From Beroe forskalii (taxonomy: Eukaryota; Ctenophora; Nuda; Beroida; Beroidae), in assembly GCA_011033025.1 (NCBI GenBank), contig WFMF01000227.1, positions 124,001 to 188,000 on the forward strand: 64,000 bases of DNA, written 5' to 3'. Positions within the stretch are counted from its first letter, which is position 1. Each line of letters opens with the position of its first letter. Position numbers and translations under genes: made by a program. Of the stretch, positions 11,700 to 24,700 are shown one piece after another. The notes under the pieces are model-generated. The model saw only the letters and a program-made list of their open reading frames with translations. It had not been told where the DNA came from and made no database searches.

Positions 11700-14155
11700 G
11701 ATATCAAGATACCTATACAAGAAGATATATAGATCTGAAGTGAAGATTTTAAAAACAATTTTTAAATCGTAACCCAAGTATATAAAAACACACACACTAA
11801 ATAACAGTTTAAAAAACTTCATGATAACATTCGAGATTCGTATTATTAGGTGTATAATATATTATTGTTTTGACTTTAATGACCGCTTAAATTAATCAGG
11901 CAGTATGTATAATTATTTGGAATGGGCTGTATTGAGTACATTACCCTGGATCTGACAACTTTTTACTTTAATTCTTCTTTCAATTATAGACTATAACAAT
12001 TCCTTATGATTGGGTCCGAGTAGCTATTGTGTCAAGTGGTATATATAATATACAAGTGTGTTTCTCAACACAACCCCAGATTGGATGGTGCCGACTGAAG
12101 ACCAGTCCACTTTCACATTCTAAAGGCGGTTGAAAATAACGTAATTATCATAGGTTGGAATGGTGAGTTGATGAAGTCACTAAAACAGGTTGAAATGGTG
12201 AGTTTGTGACGTAATAATCATAGATTGAAATGTTGGATTTATAGCGTCACTATCATAGCCACTATGATAGCGCAATGAGGCAATTTGACGACCATGAACA
12301 CAGTGTATAATTATAGTCAATATAATCACAGTGTATAATTATAGTCAGCATATCCAGCATTATTAAGCGGGATTTCTCTTTGTGGTACAGACTTATAAAC
12401 CACGCATCAAGAATATGTGGATTAACGTCATCAATTCACCATTTTAATCCCTGATAATGACGTCACTTTGAAGGAGCTAGCGCTTGTATGCTTACTGTAT
12501 ATGTATGTTTGTTAGGGAGAAACCCTAAAAGATACACGGCTTGCAACGCCTTTAAAAATTACAACAATAAAATTCATGAGAAATATTAAGACATGGCTTT
12601 TCTTGATTGATGAGTGTATATAAAATGTATAATATAGTATAACGATGATGAAATATGTTTTGTATTAATCTGGAATAAAAGAAAAATTAATTTGAAAAAT
12701 TTCTCCTAATTATATAGGTTTTTTTTTCGAAATGTTATTTTAGAGATTCGTTGACAGAAAGGTGAAAGTTGGATAGGACAAAGTTGAACCGAAATAATAG
12801 TAAAACGTCAAAAAAAGCTTTTCTTGTCATTTATACGAATTCAGTATCTTTGATTAATAATAAAAATTGACTTTTATAGAATTATTCGATACTCATTATT
12901 AGGCATTATGGAAAGAATTCACTCAATTCAGAACCAATTTCTAGTATGATCAGATAGTGTTACCTGTACTTGTATGCTTTACCATAATGAATAACATGAA
13001 CCGTAATCATTTTAATGCCTCCTTCCCTGCCTTGATGATAACGTTATATTATGAATGTATGTATGTATGTATGGATGATCTTTATTAATTGACATTCTTC
13101 TCAACCGCCTATAATCAATCAATACTTTCTCACTTTGAGAGCCGTGCAGATGACCCCCGAGACGAAGTCGAGTCCTTTGCACAGCTCTAAAAGAAGGCAT
13201 TGTTAAAAAGTTAAAATTCTCGATGGTGTGATAGTTTCTAGTTGGACTACATATCGGACCAACGAAACCGACTAAATTGGTTGAGAGATCCAGGGCAATG
13301 GGTCTGATGTTCAGTTTCAGCCACGTTTGGAGTGCTGTGTCCTGTGAAGGGACCAATATGTTTATAATTCATGTTTTATCATTTTAGAAGCCCTTTGTGG
13401 TCCCCTTAGTGGGTTTACAAACCAAAGGCTATTTTCATAATTAACAACGAATTAATATCCTTTCATATCCTGGGCCCAGAGAGTATTGAAACTCCGGCAG
13501 AGTTTTAAGCCACACATCAGGGCCATTCTATAATTCTAAATTTCTCTTTTCCTCTACACCAATAAGATTACAATAGTCCTTCATTACAGGCTTACTATTA
13601 AATTAACTAATATTTCTTAACTGAACGCGCATATGTTTTTACATAAGTTTTGAAACAAAAATAATCATAACTCTCCCTACTAAAAACTACTATATCATTC
13701 TTTGAACGTGTCTAAGCAAACAGGAAGTACCAAAATACTACATAGATCCATAGAAGTACAATACTGATTAGCTTAAATATCATTACATGAAATTAGGAGA
13801 TCATGAAGCTAAGGTTACACTTTTTTGATGGGGTGTTTAAGATAAAGTTAAGAAAAAACCCTTCGAGAATTTAAGGAGCTCATAATTAAGATGAAATTTT
13901 TGTCGATGACCTTAACTAAATAAAGTCTTAATTTCATGTAATTAGGTATAAAATAATATCATATCATAATAAAATCATATTCATAAGTTCATAAATATAT
14001 AATATCAAGTCTCTGGCAAGTCAAGTAACCTAAATTTAAAATTAAGTCAAAAACCAGAAGAGTACATAAATTCCAGCCAATATTTTTGAAACTTGAGAAG
14101 AGTTTTTGAAAATTTTGGTCAAATTATTTGCCAGAGACAGGAAATATGCGTGCTG
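11700..14155. other. Gene-free interval
   Basis: No supported gene. It contains two adjacent, divergent copies of the micro-element (12126-12270 and 12421-12470), a duplicated phrase GTGTATAATTATAGTCA near 12300-12345 and a run of GTAT near 13055-13072. The 114-codon minus-strand frame at 13012-13356 has no features that I recognise. Confidence 0.4.
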
Positions 14156-14207
14156 TGCATACTTTGGCACCAAGAAGCCCGCCCATTATGGGTCCACACA
14201 ATAACAT

Positions 14208-17200
14208 ACAGTGCAGTTCGAACTGCAGTTTGCGCGTCCTTATGTGTGCGCTGCTGAAGTTTGTGCGTGGGGGGATTGTAGCCCAAAAAAAACCAAAAAA
14301 AACCAAAAAAAACCAAGCCCAAGATCCCAAATTTGGGGTAGGGCTTGGTTTTTTTTGTTTTTTTTTTGGTTTTTTTTGGTTTTTTTTGGGTTGGATTTTT
14401 TGAACTTTTTGGACATTTCACACCAATGTGTTATTTATGCTATTTACATGTTCTTATTAATACTCAATGGTTTCCAATCATTACAGATGGCTTAAATCAC
14501 TATTTCAGGGACTTTATTAGCATTTGAGAAGCATTTTATGAGCCCTCAGTGCTTATATCACGGAAAATCATGAGATAGCACGGGACCTTGGTCCAACAGT
14601 GATTAGAGAAGAACAGTAAAGGATCAAAAGGTGTCGAATCAGGCCATACTGGTCTAAACAAGAGCGCTCTGGCCACTCATTACCACGTAGGGGTTATTAA
14701 AGACTCGAGGGTCCTTCAAAAGGTCGTCCTTGGTTCACCAGGGGCCGGATGACGAAGGGCCAAGGATTCACCAAGCGTTACATCGCATCTCAGGGCGAGA
14801 TAAGGCTTCATGAGGAGGTCAGACTCGTGTCACCAGAGGGCCAGAGAAGTGTTGCAGGGAGTCAGCTGGGAGTCACAAGGGGGCAAGAAAGGACCAACAA
14901 GGCACCAGGTGAAGGTCGCCAGATGAAGGTCGGCCAGTTGAGAGCAATTTAGCATTCTTGCTTAAATTATGATTGACAAAGGTCAGCCACAATGATCACC
15001 AGAAGACCAGTTTGAAGGCACTTAGTCACCAAGCAATGATAAAGGCTTCATCAGTCAGCAAGGCTTGATTATCGATGCTCAGCATATCTTTCACGAGCTG
15101 TCAAAAGGTCATCTGTGTGGCAAAGGGACAGGCAAGTGCCACCAACTTCTTGCGAGAGTCGACTTGTTGATGAAACGTGTCCTACTGTCCTGTGAAGTCA
15201 TAATTGAGCAATTAACACTGGGAGAAGTGAGTCTGAAAAGGATCAGGAGACGCCAGCTGTAGGTCAGGTAGGATCATGAGACGCCAGTCATAGGTCAGGT
15301 AGGATCAGGAGACGCCGATAGGTAAGGTGGGATCAGGAGATGCCAGTACGTCAGGTAGGATTAGGAGGCTCAGGTAGGATCAGGAGACGCCATTATCCAA
15401 TGGGTCAGATAGGATCAGTCCAGATGCCAGTAGGTCAGGTAGGATCAGGAGACGCCAGTAGGTCAGGTAGGATCAGAAGACGCCAGTAGGTCTGGTAGGA
15501 TCAGGAGACATCAGTGCACAGTAAGTCAGGTAGGATCAGGAGACACGAGCTATAGGTCAGGTAGGATCAGGAGACGCCAGTTATAGGTCAGGTAGGAACC
15601 GGAGACGCCAGTAGATCATGTAGGATAGTAGACACCAGTAGGTAAGGCAGGATCAGAAGATGCCATTAGGCCAGGTAGGATCACGATGCTCAGGTAGGAT
15701 CAGGAGACGCCAGCTGTAGGTCAGGTAGGATCAGGAGACGCTAGTCATAGGTCAGGTAGGAACTGGAGATGCCAGTAGGTAAGGTAGGATCAGGACATGC
15801 CAATAGGTAAGGTAGTATCAGGAGATGCCAGTACGTCAGGCAGGATCAGAAGACGCCAGTAGGTCTGGTAGGATCAGGAGACATCAGTGCACAGTAAGTC
15901 AGGTAGGATCAGGAGACACCAGTAGGTCAGGTAGGATCAGTCCAGAATATGCCAGTTGGTCAGGTAGGATCAGGAGACGCCAGTAGGTCAGATAGGATCA
16001 GGAGATGCCAGATATAGGTCAGGTAGGATCAGGAGACGTCAATTATAGGTCAGGTAGGATAAGGAGACGCCAGAAGATCAGGTAGGATGAGGAGATGCCA
16101 GTAGGTCAGGCAGGATCAGGAGAAGCTAGTAGGTCAGGCAGGATCAGAAGACGTTAGTAGGTCAGGTAGGATCAAGAGACGCCAATGGCTAAAACAGTTA
16201 CCTATTTGAGCTTTTAATTTAAGTTTTACTACCGGGTCAGGCAAGAAGTACCAGCTGGGTCACAGGTAAGTGTCTGCTGTCACCTATGGTCAGGCAATGG
16301 TTGAAAATATTAAAGTAGGTCAGGTAAGAGTCGCCAGTAGGCCAGATAAGATTCCTTATTAGGTCAGCTAAGGTTGTCAGTAGGCCAGGTGAGAGACGCT
16401 AGTAGGTCAAGTAGGAGGCGCCAGGCTAGGAGATCAGGTAATGGGGAGTCACCAGTCATTGAGGAATTCAGACAAAAGGCCTAACTTGGTCACAATTCGG
16501 GTCACAATTTGGTCAGGCAAGAATCGCCATCTGGAACGGGTAAAGGTCACCAAAAAGCCAATAGGTCAGGCAAAAGTCATAATTAGTCAGGCTAGAGAGA
16601 AAGAGGCCCTTGTTGGTCAGGTCAGAGTCAACAGTGAATTATAAAAAAAATAGGCAAGAGTTGCAAAGCTGGACAGCACTCAGCTTGTCAGCCAGGAGTC
16701 ACAGCCGCTCAGGTTTGAGGTCCCATTGGATCAGGTCATAGTCACCAGTGAGTTAGGCAAAAGTTACAAGCTGGGTCTGGCATGGGTCACCAGTCACTGA
16801 GGCAAGAGTCACCAGTAAGTCAGCAAGAGACACCAGTTAGTCAGGCAATATTGTGCATTTTACTGTAAGGTGATACCTAAGCCCTTCAAGCTCTGAAAAT
16901 GTGAAAATAGCCGTTTCTATTCACCAAATAAACTTTAAAAAGCCACTGACTGTGAAAATTATGTTCAAAAACAACAGATTTTTTATGTCAAAATTCATTG
17001 GAAAAGCCCCAGAAATGACCAAAATGTAACCCAAAAAAAACCTAAAAAAACCAAAAAAAACCAAAAAAAACCTAGCCCAAGAATCGAAAAATAGGGTAGG
17101 GCTTGGTTTTTTTTGGGCTACAATCCCCCCGTGCGTATAAAGTATAGACACAAATAACATGCCTGTACGACGAGCACGAAAAAGACGCGCACGAAAAAGA

Positions 17201-17230
17201 CGCGCAAACTGCAGTTCGTACTGTCACCAT
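14208..17230. mobile_element. 3.0-kb non-autonomous inverted-repeat transposon with 8-bp target duplication
   Basis: The left terminus (CAGTTCGAACTGCAGTTTGC onward, to about 14290) and right terminus (from about 17110) are inverted copies of family A ends, including the GCGCGTC step. The octamer AATAACAT flanks the element exactly on both sides (14200-14207 and 17231-17238). Just inside both termini is a second mirrored block: GGGGGATTGTAGCCC plus runs of CCAAAAAAAA around a short core on the left, and the complement on the right. The middle is non-coding, dominated by a GGTCAGGTAGGATCAGGAGA minisatellite. No transposase is visible. An 8-bp duplication is typical of hAT and P superfamilies (established knowledge), so I infer a non-autonomous member mobilised in trans. 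Confidence 0.7.
15233..16187 (+). repeat. Minisatellite, ~28-36-bp unit, inside the 3-kb transposon
   Basis: About 30 imperfect copies of GGTCAGGTAGGATCAGGAGA followed by CGCCAGTA or variants. Looser relatives of the unit (GTCAGGCAAGAGTCACCAGT) extend from about 14.75 to 16.85 kb. Short open frames here follow the repeat and are not genes. Confidence 0.85.
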
Positions 17231-18090
17231 AATAACATGGGGTTACAGAGATTGGGTTTTATGGTCCGGATAGGGTGTGAGACTCAGAAAATACCGATAC
17301 ACATGAACTCATGAACTCATAAAATCACATAAAAGCCCGCCCATTTTTTATTAAATGTGAGCTGGTCCCAACTCCAGGGCTTTATGGTCCGATTACAAAT
17401 TAGGTTTTTAGGGTTTTTTGCTCCAGTTTTATGGGTAAAACCACACGATAATGGGCACGGGGCTTCTTGGTACTACCCACATTTTGCTATATTGATTTGT
17501 GTGTCATGAGAGAGATGAGTAACGAACTCAAGGGACATATTATAAAAAGTGTAACTTTCTGAAAACTACATACATATATCACTTAAATGGGTATTTTCCT
17601 GGTACCATTTGAAACAGCTTGTCAACGTTATATCGAAATATGGAGTTTGAAGCCATCATGAGCATTCACCATATAGTATCACCGGCCGAAAATCTTTACT
17701 TCAACCCAACACATTATCGAAAACGAAAACCATTCGAATATCACCCTCATCAAATATTTCACCCTTACAGAATCTGGCTACATTTGGCTGAAATAAGGCG
17801 TTTTCGAATTGTTCAAACGTTGCATTCATACAGCCGCTGACTGTTCAAGCCTTGCACTTCCCAGGAATTATAAGTGAAATTAGTTGTGTAACAGATGATA
17901 CACATTACACGTGCATATATTGTATTTTACAAGTCATTTTAAAACAGTTTAAAAACGTTCAAACTAACATTTTTAATGAAATATATTCAATTTTCCACTT
18001 TTACTACAACTTATTGTATTTAATTATACAACAAAATGCCATGTTTCTTGTTGTATGTCATTAGTTAATAATATACGTGGTCACGAGAAT

Positions 18091-18198
18091 GCTCCATGCT
18101 CATTGGCTAATTCCAAGACCACATGACTGCGAAGTCCTCGCTCATTGGCTAATTCCTAGACCAAAGTCCTCCCTCATTGGCTAATTCCTAGACCACGT
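18091..18198. repeat. Three tandem copies of a ~45-bp unit
   Basis: CTCATTGGCTAATTCCTAGA recurs three times with AAGTCCTC-type spacers. Each copy carries an ATTGG (inverted CCAAT) pentamer and the outer copies lie next to CACATG or CACGTG. Confidence 0.7.
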
Positions 18199-18421
18199 GA
18201 TATAATAAGGGGATAGTGGTCTCAAGTCCGGGTTTAAAAATAGTGAAAACATTCTATAATACTCGGTCCTCATACTCATACATATATTGTGATGAATACC
18301 TTGTACAATGTACAATTAATGTAATTTATGGTGTGTATAATGTACATTGTATATAGTGTGTGTATAATATATTGTAGAGTCTCTGTACATGTGTGTGTAA
18401 TGTATATATGTATACCTAACC

Positions 18422-18670
18422 GTGCACAACATAGATCAGTTTCGGACCGAAAGTGCTGCGCACAAATTTTGACAATTTCACTTATTATTAACCATAAATT
18501 ATGATGGTCCAATCGACACCAAACTTAGCATGGATAGCGTTTATGTAATAAGATAGCATCTGTCAAAATTTGAAGTACTATCATCGAAAAATAACGAAGA
18601 AATTGCAAAATCAAGTCAGTTTATGACCGAAACTGCCAGTTTCAGACCGAAACTGATCTATGTTGTGCAC
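18422..18670. mobile_element. Inverted-repeat element (MITE-like, 249 bp)
   Basis: Terminal inverted repeats GTGCACAACATAGATCAGTT and AACTGATCTATGTTGTGCAC. The next bases, TCGGACCGAAA, are also mirrored. I see no target duplication and no second copy in the window. Confidence 0.65.
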
Positions 18671-21627
18671 AGTAAGCCGATACAGCGGCTGTGATATAGA
18701 TATACATATTTACACGCGTTTTTTTCGCGTCATAGCATTTTGTAAATATATATATTGTCCAACTGACTGCAAACTTAGTCCTTATCATCAGCTTCTTCAA
18801 CAATATTGTAAAATAATTATTGTCGTAACTCTTTTTCTTCCTTTTCTCTTCTCTTGTCTCTTCAACGTGTCTTTTAGTAACTGTTGTACATTTCGCAGGT
18901 TAAACTGCTCTGTTGTTGCAATGGTTCCTGAAATTGTATTCGGAGATATTAAAATTGGCAAAATTTTAAAAGTTTCAGTAAGATATAGTTTTATTTGAAT
19001 CCAAATTTAGAAAAAAAGCAAAGAAAAGAAATTAAATCAAATTTCAGGATATTGGGGTTTCATAGGGCACAGAGTGCTCAAATTATTTCCCGACTCCCAT
19101 TGTAGATGTCTTCGTATTTTTATTATAAATTTTCATTATAAATTAAAAATGTTAGCATGTTGCAGTGTTACCGGTCCGGAGACAAAAGGGCCACATTTTC
19201 CTTTCATTAAGCTTCCTCAACAATTATAATTGAAAGAAATTATCGCATTTAATTACAGATCTTTAAATGTTAAAAATTTAGAATTAATTAAAAGTAGGAG
19301 TTTCAAAATCATGTTATTAAAGAAATATTATATATTTTGTCATATATTTTTCCGATTATTGCCATAATTATCAAGCTTTAAATCAGCCACTTGATGACAT
19401 AAGGACTTAGACCGCCTATTTATCTTGCATTCCCTGAGCAAGCCACAACTGCTTAGCAAGTACTTGAATTAATATGCAACGATAAAACACGTGTTATGCT
19501 TTTTGACGTCAAAATATGTTACACAGGACGCAGGAATAATATAGACATTATTTGCATGAGATTACACATTTTTTCGAGCTACTGGGGGACGAGGCCCTCT
19601 TTGGATTTTTCTAGGGGGCTTGTAGATTTATAAGCAAAGGACCTTACGAAAACAAGGGGGGCGTGTAGTCCCATGATTATTGTTGTGCTCCAATCACATC
19701 ACTGGGCCAGGCTAGGGTTATCAATTCATCCAACATTTTTAGTCCAAAAAATCATTAGCCAAAATCCAAAGAAAATCCACTAGGTAAATCTCTATATTCA
19801 TTTATTATTGGATCATTATGTTGATGCTTTTATGGTCCAACTTTATAAAATTAGAGATGTGGACATCGAAAGTTGAATCCGTAATCCGAATAAGAGTGGC
19901 TTGTAACAGCAATAAAACAGTTTACAGCTGGGCTCGCCCTGAACCTACTAATATAATTCTAATGTTTACAAACGATAGCTTTCAGCTCTTAGAACGTTAC
20001 TAATTCACGTCGTGCATGAAAATAGGCGATTTGGCATCCACAAAACACCATTATAAGGCATGATAATGACGTCACGATGCCGCGTATATGTGACGGGTTA
20101 TTTTAGTGGGTAAGAGTTCTGTCAACAAATTATTGAAATTTTTCGCGCAGGCCTCACATTTAATCCAACACCCATACGCGAGTTATGGCAAACATTACAT
20201 AACCTATTTCTCTGTCGTACAAGAGGACAGGTAGAAGTAATTATTGGTAACATAAATTATTATAAGCCAAAATATTAAATATTCTTGAGTAATCTTCTAA
20301 AAAGTTTAATTTTTCACTTATGAAAGTATGAAGTCAAAAAATCAGTTCGTAAAAGAGCTCAAGAGAAGGTAATTATTATAAATATTACTTAAATTAATCT
20401 GAAAAGGTACACTTTTCAGCAGAAAAATCGAAAGTAAAGTATCAGATCAGACAAGGTCTTGAAGTCCTCAGACTTCGATTCAAAAATGACTCATGCAAAT
20501 TTACAATTATATTCTATATCGTAAGAGTTTAGTTTCATTTCGGAATGGACCTCCAGATTGCAGTACTTCTATACAGTGGTTTGTACATTAGAAAATAATT
20601 ATTATTGACCTCTGCAAGACATACTATCCACTCTGAATACAGTGTGCCGACTTGATTTATCATTATTATTATTATAAATCTGGAATTAGAACAGGTCTGG
20701 TCATCAAAGCTAGAGTAATAATTGTAATGACGTGCTGTGTTGACATTGTAATAATAGGTAATGTATGAATCTTGGCTAATCTATGCACTATGCAGTGAGT
20801 AAAAATATGACGTCATTATCATGGCTTAGAATGGTGGAACAGTCGAATAATATCATTCGAGAACGGTAATTGGCCACTCTCAGTAAATGCAAAGCGTTAT
20901 TAATAATTATAAACGCAAAATCTTGAATCTAATTTGTACTACAGGGGTACTTCCTTCAAAAAATTGAATTTTATTTATTTTTTCGCGATTGATATATTAT
21001 AGTACGCCAAACTTTTTCTCCTGTCATTAATAATGGCATACAAAGAGACAACAAATTATTTTTGGCAACATTCTGGTCTCTTCGATCATCTAACACCTTA
21101 CGGCTTTGCGAGAAATAAACTGAATTTATAATTAAAAATATTATAATATAACATTGATTATTCTTGGAAACAGGCCAAAAACCTTGAGTTGTGTTTCTAA
21201 ATTGTGAAATTTCACAACATAGAAAATAGAAACAGTAAGGTGCTGATCAGTGATCATTATAAGCTAATGATAAAGCGATCATTTATTTTATCATTAGTTA
21301 TTTATGCTCAGTATCTACAAGCTAGATACTATGAAGACGAAACTAATCAATCTGATATCACCTGTTTTCTATGTTGCGAAATTTCGGAACTCAGGGGTGG
21401 AATTGATTAATCTAAATTCACTTCAAAAATAGCATAGAAGTTAGAATTGTAAACCTCATTAAACTAACATAGCTCAAAAGAGTTTAGAAGTTGGAAGTGA
21501 TCCAAAAACCCGCTAATATTTGATTCAATCCGCGTCAAATGTTTACCGAAATAATTTTTTTCCCCCAAATAAATAATTACAAATTGATTGTCTAAAAACA
21601 AGGGATATCAATAAAGTTAAATTTACC

Positions 21628-21714
21628 TCAAAGCTGCGTAGAAAATATCTCAAGAATGTTCTCGTAGCTTGGCATTTCCTCCAGGTCAATTCGAGATAAG
21701 TCCCGGTCTCCCGA
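21628..21714 (-). CDS. YAP1: YAP terminal exon with stop codon
   Basis: Follows CTCATTTCAG, opens SGDRDLSRIDLEEMPSYENI and ends FSTQL then TGA. Entry phase is 0, matching exon 11. The acidic hydrophobic pattern and the final T-x-L fit the C-terminus of YAP. Four further copies of the acceptor and first ~20 exon bases lie just upstream. Confidence 0.8.
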   Translation of the reverse strand, partial: SGDRDLSRIDLEEMPSYENILEIFSTQL

Positions 21715-24700
21715 CTGAAATGAGATGAAATTTGGTGAGATAAGTCCCGGCCTCCCGACTGAAATGAGATAATATTTGTTGTTTGGTGAGATAAGTTCCG
21801 GTCACCTGACTGGAATTAAATAAGATAATATTTGTTGTTTTGTGAATTGTGAGATAAATCCCTGTCTCCCGACTCAAATGAGATAACATTTGTTGTTTGG
21901 CGAGATAAGTCCCGGTCTTCCGACTGAAATGATAAATCATGAATACTTTTTTTTACTTTTGAAGCTGTGCAACTACCTCGGCTTCGTCTCGACGGTATCT
22001 GCACAACTCTCAAAGTAAGAAGGTTTTGATCAATTATTATCTTATTATAGAGCCCTCGGACGTTTCATAATTCATCGGTGTCTATAAAAGTGACAATTGC
22101 CTGATCGGGTCCAAACCGGATGTAACCCCAGGCTGCGCCCTCGGGAAGTATCCTAAAATGGACCCAATAAGCGCGTGTCTATGTATTTTACAGTAGTAAT
22201 TCGACACGTACAAACGATAGTGAAATTAACAACGGAAGCATGATGTCAAGTATTTGATAAGGCGGAACAGAGTGTTAACGTGTGAAACAGTTTAACAGCC
22301 CAAATATTCTTCTTTGAATAATAACGTGGTAATATGGTATATATCTACTTGTATGGAGACAGGACTGAGGGCTGCCTTAGGGGAGGGAGGAAATCTCATT
22401 TTGAGTAAATTCTTAAATTATAATTATCTCACTGGGGTCGCGACATGATCGAGATATGTATGACAGTCATTGTTGAATTTCCGAGTCGCGCGCACTGAGT
22501 TCATGCTGTGAAATGCTGTTAAATTAAATATTATAGTATCACGTACGTAAGTATCCCAGGGGTGGAAATATTCTTAGATACTTACGACGCGAGTTCTGTG
22601 AACGCCTTCTGAAATTTTCAGACGATCAACATTAATTGTATTCGTACGTACCGCATACGCCATACTTGATACTGATTTAACAGTATTAAGTTTATTCACG
22701 CACGTACAAAACGCCGCGCGATCGGAAATTCCAGACAGATTTTCATTTTTTGAACTAGTGACACCTATGTTAGATATGTCGCGACACCTGTCAAACATTA
22801 ACTAAAGGTAGTAAGTAATTGACGATGAGTTAATTGACAGTTTCGGAAATGAGATAAATACCCATGATGAAACTATCATATTATAGTGAAACTAGTGGGC
22901 TATTGCTGAGTGATTTTATAGGTACACTACAGGTCAGCCCTGACACTTACTTTATGATTTTATCACTAATCACGCCCAAGCGAGACAAGTGATTTTATCT
23001 CGTGTGGGTGGTATAATCTCAACATCTCCCAAAAACGTGATGATTTTATCTCCTGAGACATAGTTCAATAAGGTTTTATCATCCAAATCTAAGCTATATA
23101 TCGAACAGGATTCATAATAGAGAAAAACTTAGCGAAATACTGCTTTGAGTAAGGGTGGGTAGATTGGTTTTGAATATATCCTATGATAACCATGCTTTGA
23201 CTGGCACACGTTTGTCTGACACACCCTCGAATTTGTAGTGTATAATGTTGCAGTCTAGTCCTAATGGCTGGTGGATATATGATAAGACAACATGAACTTT
23301 AATAAGTGTGACCTACTTTTTTTTTCTTTTTTTCGTGCAATATCCAACTGGTTATCACATCCCCTCTCGGGGACGGATTGCAACTCTCAGTTCCAATGAG
23401 AGTTTTACTGGGACCCACCTGGCTGCAAGTGTGACCTGGCTGCAAGTGTGACCTGGCTGCAAGTGTGACCACTGTTTCAGTATGTCACCCTTAGGGCGGC
23501 CTTCAGAATAGAAATTTGGGTAATACGGCCATAAATGTAGCCACAATCTAAAGTGCTTCTTGGGTTTGAACGTAAAAAGTAATCTACTTCGCGTGAAACC
23601 TGAAGTAGAAAACTTACATTAGGTACATTTAGAGTACCAACCTCTAAAGTTCTAGAACGTAAGTTTTAACGTAAATTTTAGAGTTAGTTTCACTATGCAT
23701 CTATTTTAAGTAATCTACTTTGTAAGTAATCTTCTCCCTTACTTCACATCAACAACAGACTACTTGAAATGACGTCATTATCATAGCTCTAACTGGAGAA
23801 AAGATGACGATATTCTAAGCGTCCTGTTTGTGGGTTGGAGGCTTTAGGTTTAACGTTTCATCATCTCATGTACTGAAGACCTAGGTTCTAGGTTTCGAGA
23901 AACTTACACGTTGCACGCTAGCACTGTGCTAACATGTTAGGTCTAAAACAAGAGATCGTACGTTTTACAAACTTACAGCAGAAAAGAAAGTTTAGTGGGA
24001 TTTTATTTGAAATGATAAAATTAAATTTATTTTAATTTACAAACTCAATCCTTGCTCGATTGAGAACAGATATCGTGCTAAACTGCTTAACAAAGGTAAC
24101 TGACACAATCACGCGTAACCCAAAATAAAACGTGTGATAGATATAAAACATGGCATTTTGTTATAAAACGGCTAGCGTTAGTTTGCCAAAATTTGAATTT
24201 TCACCTGCGTTTTTTTAACGCGTGACTTTATAGAACGCGTGACCCACTTCATATATCACGTGACCCACCTCTGAGTTGTAGATGCCCCCGGCGTCCCCTG
24301 ACTCCGTCCCTATGTCCATGTGCTCTATCAGCATCCGGTCACTGTCCGTTAGTTCCGTGGAGTTACCTCCCCCCGCCAAATGGTGCGCTTCTCCAACGTT
24401 ACGTGACCTGAGGGAACATTAGTCACGTGATCTGAGATTATAAGTCACGTGACCTGGAAGGGGGAAATAGAAGTGGTCAGTGAGTCAGTGGTGTAATGGT
24501 ATCGAGTGTGCCATGCAACCGAAAGGTCCAGGGTTCGACTCCGGGCCATTCCCAGTTCCCACTGAGGTAAGGGAGGGTTAGTTCCGTGGAGTTACCTCCC
24601 CCCGCCAAATGGTGCGCTTCACCCAACGTTACATGACCTGAGGGAATATTAGTCACGTGATCTGAGATTATTAGTCACGTGATCAGGGATTATAAGTCAC

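Larger units (their letters stand above)
17239..21627. other. Gene-free interval
   Basis: No supported exon. It contains an inverted match to sequence left of the 3-kb transposon (see findings), a three-copy tandem repeat at 18091-18198, a 249-bp inverted-repeat element at 18422-18670 and two micro-element copies (20022-20079 and 20808-20842). Confidence 0.4.

Noticed and set aside
14119..14527. Short Phe/Trp- and Lys/Pro-rich open frames on both strands
   Set aside because: They translate the CCAAAAAAAA/TTTTTTTTGG runs inside the terminus of the 3-kb transposon.
15233..16187. CRISPR-like array
   Set aside because: Units are imperfect, spacers are not unique, and the setting is an animal transposon. 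It is a minisatellite.
17619..18064. Two adjacent plus-strand frames of 70-73 codons
   Set aside because: Composition is that of AT-rich non-coding DNA, with no upstream signals and no recognised domain.
21693..21932. CRISPR-like repeat array
   Set aside because: The five repeats are degraded copies of a splice acceptor and exon start, and the DNA is eukaryotic.
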